Positions 1 to 7,414 of a stretch of DNA of 64,000 bases are shown here, one piece after another; position 1 is the first letter of the stretch, and every line of letters starts with the position of its first letter. The notes under the pieces are model-generated. The model ran no database searches. It was not told the DNA's origin and saw only the letters and a program-made list of their open reading frames with translations. Source of the DNA: Pelagibacteraceae bacterium AG-464-P07 (GTDB lineage: Bacteria; Pseudomonadota; Alphaproteobacteria; Pelagibacterales; Pelagibacteraceae); the NCBI GenBank assembly GCA_003211695.1, contig QCSA01000003.1, positions 1 to 64,000 on the forward strand, in the 5' to 3' direction. The translations under genes and the position numbers were made by a program.

Positions 1-2
1 TT

Positions 3-155
3 TCTAATACCACTCCTCTTCCAGCAAAAATATATTCGAATGAAGGAGTTGCACAATTTATTTTTCTAAAAGGGAATGAAAAACCTGATATTACATATGC
101 AGATAGAAATGGAAAGTATATGAACCAATCTGGAGTAACACTTCCTAAAATCTAA
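3..155 (+). CDS. dcd: dCTP deaminase, C-terminal fragment (gene runs off the left edge)
   Basis: Frame starting at base 3 reads [50 protein letters not shown], resembling the Dcd C-terminus. Confidence 0.8.
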   Translation, partial: SNTTPLPAKIYSNEGVAQFIFLKGNEKPDITYADRNGKYMNQSGVTLPKI

Positions 156-158
156 TTA

Positions 159-1418
159 ATGCAAAAATTAATAATTGTTGGGGGAAAAAAACTCAACGGT
201 TCAATTAATATCTCTGGATCGAAAAATGCAACATTACCTATTTTAGCTGCATCAATACTTAGTAAGAACAAAGTTATAATTAAAAATATTCCTTTAGTTA
301 AAGATGTAGAGACAATGGTTGATTTGCTTTCACTCTTAGGTTCAAAAGTTAAATTAGATAAAAAAAGAAAAAAAATAGAAATACTTAATAGTAATAAACT
401 TAATACTTTTGCACCTTACAAATTAGTTAAAACAATGAGAGCAGGGGTTCTGGTTTTAGGGCCACTTTTAGCAAGATATAATAAAGCAAAAGTTTCTTTA
501 CCAGGTGGATGTGCAATTGGTTCAAGGCCCGTGGATCTTCATCTTGGAGCCCTTAAAAAGTTGGGAGTCAATTTTAAAATTAGAGATGGATATATTAATG
601 CAATTGCAAAAAATGGATTAATTGGAAATAAAATTACTTTCCCAAAAATTTCAGTTGGCGCAACAGAAAATACCATGTTAGCTGCCTGTTTCGCCAAAGG
701 CAAAACTATACTCAATAACTGCGCATGTGAACCTGAAATAAAAGATTTAAGTAGGTTTTTAATCAAAATGGGATGCAAAATCAAATGGCTAAAAAAAAGA
801 AAAATTGAAATTAATAATGTTACAAATCTTAAGCCAATAACTTATAGAGTGATGTTTGATAGAATTGAAGCAGGCACATACATGATCGCGTCTGCTGTAA
901 CAGATGGTCGGATTAAAATAAAAAATATTAATCCAAAAATAATTAAAAATGAAATTTTAGTAATGAAAAAAATGGGTATAATAATAACTATAAAATCAAA
1001 AGAAATAATAGTTCGTAACTCAAGGTATATTAAAAAAATAAATCTTAAAACTTCTTCCTATCCAGGTTTTCCTACTGATCTTCAGGCTCAAATCATGGTT
1101 TTAATGTGTGGAGCCAATGGAGTTTCTAAAATAATAGAAAATATTTTTGAAAATAGGTTTATGCATATACCAGAATTAAATAGGATGGGTGCTAAAATAG
1201 ACATTAAAGGCAATCAAGCAATCATCCAGGGTAATAAAAAGTTAAACGGCGCAGAATTGATGGCAACAGACCTGAGAGCTTCAGTTTCATTGGTTTTAGC
1301 TGCTTTGTCATCAAAATCAAAGACAACTATTAATAGAGTTTATCATTTGGACAGAGGTTATGAAAATATAGAAAAAAAATTATCTAATTGTGGAGCTCAA
1401 ATAAAAAGAACTGAATGA
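159..1418 (+). CDS. murA: UDP-N-acetylglucosamine 1-carboxyvinyltransferase
   Basis: ORF 419 aa; GSKNATLPILAASIL, LPGGCAIGSRPVDLH, TDLRASVSLVLAAL motifs. Confidence 0.95.
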   Translation: MQKLIIVGGKKLNGSINISGSKNATLPILAASILSKNKVIIKNIPLVKDVETMVDLLSLLGSKVKLDKKRKKIEILNSNKLNTFAPYKLVKTMRAGVLVLGPLLARYNKAKVSLPGGCAIGSRPVDLHLGALKKLGVNFKIRDGYINAIAKNGLIGNKITFPKISVGATENTMLAACFAKGKTILNNCACEPEIKDLSRFLIKMGCKIKWLKKRKIEINNVTNLKPITYRVMFDRIEAGTYMIASAVTDGRIKIKNINPKIIKNEILVMKKMGIIITIKSKEIIVRNSRYIKKINLKTSSYPGFPTDLQAQIMVLMCGANGVSKIIENIFENRFMHIPELNRMGAKIDIKGNQAIIQGNKKLNGAELMATDLRASVSLVLAALSSKSKTTINRVYHLDRGYENIEKKLSNCGAQIKRTE

Positions 1419-1861
1419 CAAAAGATATCAATCGGTTAAAACTTATTGGCAAAAATTTTGAAGATTTAAAAACCATCTCAGCATATTGTCAGGACTCAAT
1501 TGTTAAAATAAAGGATCTTCTATATTTAAAAGAAAATAAAATATTTATCATGATGTTAAGCAGGTTTATGTGGGAAGATATTGAAAAAGGTGTATTCAGA
1601 AATTATAAAAGAATCAAAAGTGTATTAAAATTCAATTTTATAAAAAGTGTTATAGCGAAAAATATAAATCAACAGCAGAAAAATAGAAATCTTGAATTAC
1701 TAGCAATTAAAAGCAACTATAACCAAAATAATTTGTATGATATAAATTTAATTTTTTCTGGAAATAGTATTATGTTGTTAAAATCTGAAGAAATAGATGT
1801 AATGCTTGATGACCAGGAGTATTTTTGGGATGTAAGACATTCTCCAAAACATAAAATATAA
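1415..1861 (+). CDS. DUF2948 family protein
   Basis: ORF 148 aa overlapping the murA stop; LKLIGKNFEDLKTISAYCQDS... Confidence 0.7.
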   Translation: MTKDINRLKLIGKNFEDLKTISAYCQDSIVKIKDLLYLKENKIFIMMLSRFMWEDIEKGVFRNYKRIKSVLKFNFIKSVIAKNINQQQKNRNLELLAIKSNYNQNNLYDINLIFSGNSIMLLKSEEIDVMLDDQEYFWDVRHSPKHKI

Positions 1862-2013
1862 AATGTTGAGATTATTGAACTAATAAAATAGAAATTTTTT
1901 AAAAAAAAAGTATTGAAACACTTGGATCGTAAGTTATAACATTGGCAGATTTTGAAGATTTAAAAGGTCAATCAAGATCTAAGAATGTTAGATTAGATAA
2001 AAGAGGTTAAAAA

Positions 2014-2229
2014 TTGGCAAAACAAGATTTACTTGAATTTAAAGGCAAAGTTACCGAATTGTTGCCCAATGCAATGTTTAGAGTAAAACTTGAAAACAAC
2101 CACGAGATACTTGCACATACAGCTGGAAAATTAAGAAAAAATAGGATTAGAGTTTTATCTGGAGATCAAGTAATGGTTGAAGTTACTCCTTACGATCTAA
2201 CTAAAGGAAGAATTATTTTTAGATACTAA
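2014..2229 (+). CDS. infA: Translation initiation factor IF-1 (TTG start)
   Basis: ORF 71 aa; [63 protein letters not shown]. Confidence 0.95.
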   Translation: MAKQDLLEFKGKVTELLPNAMFRVKLENNHEILAHTAGKLRKNRIRVLSGDQVMVEVTPYDLTKGRIIFRY

Positions 2230-2234
2230 CCAAC

Positions 2235-2310
2235 GGCCAGGTAGCTCAGTTGGTAGAGCAGAGCCCTGAAAAGGCTTGTGTCGGCGGTTCGATTCCGTCC
2301 CTGGCCACCA
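2235..2310 (+). tRNA. tRNA-Phe (GAA), CCA encoded
   Basis: GGCCAGG...CCTGGCC acceptor stem, D/T arms, anticodon loop CTGAAAA; 5 nt after infA. Confidence 0.95.
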
Positions 2311-2761
2311 CGTCCTGAGCCACTTATTTAAATTTGGAATAGATAATACGACCGACTTCGGCACAAATCCGACACACTCAGAATAGTTTTTTCATTTATC
2401 CCGCCTCAGGTTTCCCTTTCTTAACTGCGACAAAATTTCCAAAAAATATTTTTCAAACCTAGAATCCCAACACGATTTGAACACAATCGATGACTACTTA
2501 GACATCGCATGCGTTTTAAATTATTTTATACTTTTATATTTTGCTATTGGCTTATTTTGCTTGCAGGGCCGTTTATTAATTAAATTCTTGCTATGCGAAC
2601 TGCATTTTTAATCTCTGGATCACTTACCGTTGTACTCTTAACAGTGGCTATAAGTTTATCATAAAATTTTTCATAAATTTATTCTAACATATTTCTCGAC
2701 TCATTTTTGACCACTCAGAGATGAATTATTTATTTTGTTAAATTTAAATGTTAGGTTTTAT

Positions 2762-2802
2762 AGGGGTAAAGTAGCAAGGTCCAAGGAGCCAGAGCCCTGA
2801 AA
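2762..2802 (+). repeat. Truncated tRNA-Phe-like repeat, copy A
   Basis: aggggtaaagtagcaaggtccaaggagccagagccctgaaa; matches 3856-3896 with one mismatch; ends inside the anticodon loop sequence. Confidence 0.85.
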
Positions 2803-2808
2803 GTTTTT

Positions 2809-3696
2809 TCATGAATGTTTTTTAATTTTTTTATAATTAATTCGCGTCCATATCCGTGGATACATATCTGTGCCTAGGCAATCACCAGGCTTCAGTCCTT
2901 TTTCTATCATTTCGACACTATGATCAGGATCCATGCCATAATCACGAAATTTGATTCTAATATCATCGCCTGCCCACTTGGTTGTAAAGACTCGTAGCTC
3001 ACAATCATCGTCCAATTTTCCAGAACCTCCATGCATAGTACGACCGTTGAAAGCAATACAATCACCTGGTTGTATATCCCAACTTACGACGCCAAAACGT
3101 TCAGGGTCAGCATTTATATTTGGAAGTTCTTGTTCAGCAATGTCAGAAAAATCAACTTGATCAACATTTTTTTTTCCTACAGGATTAAGATCTCCAAAAT
3201 TGTACTGTTTAAAAACAGTTTTCCATCGGTGTGAACCTGGCACAAATGATAGCGAACTTTTTTTTTTAACAGGCACTAAAGGCATCCAAATTGAACAAGC
3301 ATCATAACCCTCAACTGACCAATAAGGTTCATCTTGATGCCATGGAGTTTCAAACTGAGTTCCAGTAGATCGAACAAATACTGAATCAAAAAAAAAGTTG
3401 ATAGTTGCTGAGCCCATCAAACGACCACAGATCTTAGCAGCTGGTGAATTAAAAATGAACTTTTTGTACTCATCAATATTTTGCCAGGCTGTGTGGTCAT
3501 AAAACATAGAACGTCCTGAAGTATCCTTATACCATATACGCGAACGTCTTGTGGGTGTTTTAATATTAGTATCAATTCCTTTATTTAAAAGTTCAATCCA
3601 ATCCTTGTCAAACATACCCGATAACAACAAAACGCCGTCACGGTGATAAGTTTCAACTTCATCAGGGGTGATTGTTCGTAATAAGCCAGAGTTCAT
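2809..3696 (-). CDS. Phytanoyl-CoA dioxygenase (PhyH) family protein, putative Fe(II)/2OG oxygenase
   Basis: ORF 295 aa; TPWHQDEPYW (HxD), RTMHGGSG distal His region. Confidence 0.85.
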   Translation of the reverse strand: MNSGLLRTITPDEVETYHRDGVLLLSGMFDKDWIELLNKGIDTNIKTPTRRSRIWYKDTSGRSMFYDHTAWQNIDEYKKFIFNSPAAKICGRLMGSATINFFFDSVFVRSTGTQFETPWHQDEPYWSVEGYDACSIWMPLVPVKKKSSLSFVPGSHRWKTVFKQYNFGDLNPVGKKNVDQVDFSDIAEQELPNINADPERFGVVSWDIQPGDCIAFNGRTMHGGSGKLDDDCELRVFTTKWAGDDIRIKFRDYGMDPDHSVEMIEKGLKPGDCLGTDMYPRIWTRINYKKIKKHS

Positions 3697-3732
3697 ATTA
3701 TTTTATTTTTCAATACTAATCTTCAGTTTAAC

Positions 3733-3762
3733 CCAGAACCAAGATCCCTAAAAGTTTTTTCA
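3733..3762 (+). repeat. Short direct repeat flanking the PhyH gene
   Basis: ccagaaccaagatccctaaaagttttttca; 3746-3762 matches 2795-2811 (ccctgaaagttttttca) with one mismatch. Confidence 0.6.
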
Positions 3763-3858
3763 CTGAGTCCAGCATACTATAGAATTTCTGGACTCACTAT
3801 GATCACAGTGAGATCGATTTTTTTAACGTTCAGAAATTAAAAAGCTAGATTTAGCAGG

Positions 3859-3933
3859 GGCAAAGTAGCAAGGTCCAAGGAGCCAGAGCCCTGAAAAGGC
3901 TTGTGTCGGCGGTTCGATTCCGTCCCTGGCTAC
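3859..3933 (+). pseudogene. tRNA-Phe pseudogene: intact anticodon and T arms, degraded D arm and 5' acceptor strand
   Basis: 3885-3930 is identical to 2260-2305 of the intact tRNA-Phe (46 bp); 5' half aligns only loosely. Confidence 0.85.
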
Positions 3934-4048
3934 CTTATTTTACACTGTGTTGCTAATCAATCCACTTTTTCCTAATACAATCAAACTCAAATAGTATTCT
4001 TCTTGAAATATTTAATTTGAAAAGTTTTAAGTTAAAAATTGAAAGTTT

Positions 4049-5083
4049 TTATCTTAAAAATCGTGGTAACCTTTTCGCGAAAGTATTTAATAAAGAACCT
4101 CGATCGGTGCTACCTTGTCTATATTTTTTGATGATTCGGTCTTCCCAATTTAGTTTATCAGAATTTGGTACACGATCATCACGGTCCATTATCTCAAGTA
4201 CCTGTCGCATTCCTTCTTCCAACGATATGCGTGGCTGAAACTCTGGTACATCACTGAATAGCTTCTCGGCACTATAATATAAGTTATGCGAAAAGACATC
4301 ACGGCAGATATCAAACGCTGGCACCTTCAATCGTTCCAAGTCCGCGTAGGGTACTCCGATGAGATCTACTTTCTTCCCAATTACTTTCATCGCTGCATTG
4401 TGATATTCAGCCCAGGTACAATATTTGCGGTTGACCATGTTATAGACCTTTCCTATACATTGTTTTTTTCCAAGTACACCAGAAAAAGCCAATGCAGCAT
4501 CATCGACGTGCATGAACTGGTGTTTTGCATTGCCATCGCCACAGACTAAAATCGGTTTACCTTTCCGAATACGATCAATCCATGAAAAATCCCATGCTAT
4601 TTGACGCAATAGACCCCATTGTGGTCCATAAGTTGTCGAGGGTTTGATAATTGTCACTGGAAATCCATATTGTTTGTGAGCATCCATGAGTACTGCATCT
4701 GCTTTAGCTTTGTTTTGTCCGTAATCGGTGGTTGGGCGCAATGGATGATCTTCGGTGGTTGGAAACCAATCATACTGAACACCGTAAGTACAGACTGTAG
4801 AACACATCACAAACTGTTGCACATTACGGAATGCGCGAATACTACTCGAAGCTTGGTTGGCGTTCATACAAACCATGTCAATTGCGATATCAAATGATTC
4901 ATCTTGCATTGCTTTTTCAAACACTTCTTGATCGTTACGGTCGCCAATGATAGTGCGGGCTCCATCAGGGACTGAGCCACTTTGTCCGCGATTAAAGCAA
5001 AATACCTCATGCTTTTGTTCTAGCAAACGCATGACGATGCTTGTACCAATATTACCGTTACCACCAATAACACAAATTTTCAT
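4049..5083 (-). CDS. NAD-dependent epimerase/dehydratase (extended SDR)
   Basis: Start taken at MKICVIGGNGNIGTS, internal to ORF 4049..5149; GxxGxxG, YGQNK (YxxxK), STTYGPQWG. Confidence 0.85.
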   Translation of the reverse strand: MKICVIGGNGNIGTSIVMRLLEQKHEVFCFNRGQSGSVPDGARTIIGDRNDQEVFEKAMQDESFDIAIDMVCMNANQASSSIRAFRNVQQFVMCSTVCTYGVQYDWFPTTEDHPLRPTTDYGQNKAKADAVLMDAHKQYGFPVTIIKPSTTYGPQWGLLRQIAWDFSWIDRIRKGKPILVCGDGNAKHQFMHVDDAALAFSGVLGKKQCIGKVYNMVNRKYCTWAEYHNAAMKVIGKKVDLIGVPYADLERLKVPAFDICRDVFSHNLYYSAEKLFSDVPEFQPRISLEEGMRQVLEIMDRDDRVPNSDKLNWEDRIIKKYRQGSTDRGSLLNTFAKRLPRFLR

Positions 5084-5093
5084 GGTGATTACC

Positions 5094-6224
5094 TCATACC
5101 TTTTCAGCGATTTCCACGTGGTGCGTTGTTTGACTCTTGACTGCCGCATCTACCAATGCCTGTGTATTCAAAGCTTCAGCATAATCTGACCGAATGTATC
5201 CACGGTTACCAGTATCTATAGCCTTTAACCAAGCGTCAACTTTATTCAGGCCTAACTTATTCTGATTTGGAAAATTTTCATTGACCTTCTTGCCGTCAAT
5301 TATTCCACGGATCGTCTGATCTGTTGCGTTTGCTTTTAGCCGTAAATGTGGTCCTATCAATTCAAGATCAACATAGAACCTTTCGTGTCCACAGTGGTTT
5401 GTATGTACGCCGATTATTCCATTATCGAGTTCATACATCAGTTGCACTGCGTTCTCGGCATCGAATTCAGTTTGTTCAGTTGACATGTTTTTGATACCAA
5501 TTGCAGCTGCTCGCGTGGGTTTGGGATTACCGAGTACAAAACGTACGCAATCAAGTAAATGAATCGCTTGATCAGTTATCGGACCACCACTAATTTTTTT
5601 TTGTAGGTACCAGGGGGAAAAGGGCATCTGGGAATCAGCAGGATAAATACGAATGGCAAATACAGTTCGTGCCATGTGCACATCGTGCCCTTCAATCAAC
5701 TGTTTCAGTCGTTCATATCGTGGTTCATAACGCAACTGAAACCCAACTGCGGCCATTATACCAGATTTCTTAATTGCGGCCAAACACTCACGACCTTCAA
5801 TGAGATTATACGCCGGCGGTTTTTCTATCAACAGGTGTATTTTCTTTTTACAAGCGCGATCGATCGGTTCTATACGAACTGATGGTATTGTACATAACAG
5901 CAACCCGTCCATCGGTACTTCAAACAATTTGTTAAACTCAGTTGTTGCAATTGCTCCTTTACGTTTAGCAGCTAACTTTTCAGCTGCTTCGAGCTGAATA
6001 TCATGAACAGCAACAATCTTGGCACCAGCACGTTCTGCGAGAGCAGTCAGCTCGGTCCCCATTTTGCCTGCACCAATTACACCAATCCGAAGAATTTTAT
6101 ATTTTATGGTAAATGTTTTTGCAGCTTTTCTTTTTTTACGTTTTCTTCTTATTCTTCTAACATTAAGTAAAATACCACCCGTTATAAGAAATATGACAAA
6201 GGCAACAGTAACTATAACGTTCAT
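5094..6224 (-). CDS. Gfo/Idh/MocA family oxidoreductase with predicted N-terminal membrane anchor
   Basis: ORF 376 aa; hydrophobic N-terminus plus basic stretch, then RIGVIGAGKMG and LIEKPPA (EKP). Confidence 0.85.
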   Translation of the reverse strand: MNVIVTVAFVIFLITGGILLNVRRIRRKRKKRKAAKTFTIKYKILRIGVIGAGKMGTELTALAERAGAKIVAVHDIQLEAAEKLAAKRKGAIATTEFNKLFEVPMDGLLLCTIPSVRIEPIDRACKKKIHLLIEKPPAYNLIEGRECLAAIKKSGIMAAVGFQLRYEPRYERLKQLIEGHDVHMARTVFAIRIYPADSQMPFSPWYLQKKISGGPITDQAIHLLDCVRFVLGNPKPTRAAAIGIKNMSTEQTEFDAENAVQLMYELDNGIIGVHTNHCGHERFYVDLELIGPHLRLKANATDQTIRGIIDGKKVNENFPNQNKLGLNKVDAWLKAIDTGNRGYIRSDYAEALNTQALVDAAVKSQTTHHVEIAEKV

Positions 6225-6659
6225 AAGAAATCTTTTCTACTAATCTTATACCAAACTTTTAGGAGAGTCAGCTTATGTATTCCTTATTAAATTGGAGTTG
6301 ATTTGTTTAGAAATTTTTAAAATTTTTTGATATTAAGTACTTAAATTTTTAAAATGTTTTTCACCTAAATGGCTATCTCGATTAATAAATTTAAACCTTA
6401 TAGCAGAAACTTTAAATACAAGGACTGGGATTGGACTCACTGAAACTTTCAAATTCAGAATCTGTTTTGGTACCTCTGTTGAACCCGACTACAAGCATGA
6501 GTGGAAAATGTGGACTCAGTAAAAAAATTAAACTGTACGTTTAGACTCATTTTGGACTCAGTGGTCACACTGAAAACTTGATGTGGATTCCTGTTTATGA
6601 TTCTATATCTTATATAAACTAGGATTGAATTACTTAGGTTTATAGAAGAAAGACATGCT

Positions 6660-6734
6660 GGAATTAGTAGTCAGTCGGTAGAGCAGAGTCCTGAAGAGGC
6701 TGTGCCAGTGGTATGGTTCTGTTTTAGACTACCA
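6660..6734 (+). pseudogene. Degenerate full-length tRNA-Phe copy
   Basis: ggaattagtagtcagtcggtagagcagagtcctgaagaggctgtgcc...gactacca aligns end to end with tRNA-Phe but acceptor and T stems no longer pair. Confidence 0.7.
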
Positions 6735-6815
6735 CACTTTATCTTAAAAATCGTTTAATACTTTAGATTTCAATTCAATTAACTTGACATATCTTATTAA
6801 ATCAATTTAAAGGGG

Positions 6816-6840
6816 AGTTGTTGTAAGTTTTGCAACAACT
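6816..6840 (+). promoter_or_regulatory. 5'-UTR hairpin upstream of the cold-shock gene
   Basis: agttgttg-taagttttg-caacaact perfect 8-bp stem; TTGACA (-35-like) at 6784-6789. Confidence 0.5.
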
Positions 6841-6869
6841 AAGTTAAACTATAATAAGGTAAAGTAGAA

Positions 6870-7079
6870 ATGAGTCTAAAAGGAAAAGTAAAATGGTTCA
6901 ATGGAACAAAAGGTTATGGTTTCATTGAAAGAGAAGATAAAGAAAAAGATGTGTTTGTTCATTCATCTGCAGTTCGTGATGCTGGCTTGAAGTATCTAAA
7001 TGAAGGTGATGAATTAACGTTTGAAGTTGAGAATACGGACAAAGGTCCTTCCGCAGTAAATCTGCAAAAAACTTCTTAA
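6870..7079 (+). CDS. cspA: Cold-shock protein
   Basis: ORF 69 aa; [19 protein letters not shown]...DVFVHSSAV. Confidence 0.95.
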   Translation: MSLKGKVKWFNGTKGYGFIEREDKEKDVFVHSSAVRDAGLKYLNEGDELTFEVENTDKGPSAVNLQKTS

Positions 7080-7333
7080 TAGTATTTCAAACAAATTTTT
7101 GTATAGGGAAAAATAATATTAGTTTTTAAATTTAGGCTAATCTTATATCCCTATACAATTCTTTGTTGCATAATTTTTTTTTTTTGGTATCTATTAGATA
7201 TGATTAAAAAACAAAAAAAATCATGCTTTTTTTCAAGTGCAAAACACCATTTTGTACACGCTAAGCTATTGCTTAGCTATTAATCATATAAACAAATTTA
7301 AATTAAAAACTAAATAATATAAAACAAAGGAAT

Positions 7334-7410
7334 GCAGCTGTAGCTCAGATGGTTAGAGCGCTTGGTTGTGGACCAAGAGGTCGGTGGTTCGATCCCACCC
7401 AGCTGTACCA
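7334..7410 (+). tRNA. tRNA-His (GTG), CCA encoded
   Basis: gcagctg...cagctgtacca; anticodon loop TTGTGGA; A73, no templated G-1. Confidence 0.95.
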
Positions 7411-7414
7411 AAAA

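Larger units (their letters stand above)
2311..6740. other. tRNA-Phe-associated genomic island with three cargo genes and repeated tRNA-Phe-like sequences
   Basis: Follows the intact tRNA-Phe; contains tRNA-Phe-derived repeats at 2762-2802, 3733-3762, 3856-3933 and 6660-6734; cargo visibly richer in G+C than the flanks. Confidence 0.75.

Noticed and set aside
539-784. Minus-strand 81-aa ORF inside murA
   Set aside because: Fully antisense to a well-supported gene; no recognisable motif
2951-3234. Two plus-strand ORFs (69 and 67 aa) in the PhyH region
   Set aside because: Antisense to an intact PhyH gene; composition is that of shadow ORFs
4017-6243. Plus-strand ORFs (4017, 4286, 4619, 4947, 5676, 5800, 6019) across the island
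   Set aside because: Shadow ORFs opposite the epimerase and Gfo/Idh genes, favoured by their higher GC
7349-7414. N-terminal extension of the hisS ORF
   Set aside because: Lies inside tRNA-His; real start taken as ATG at 7415
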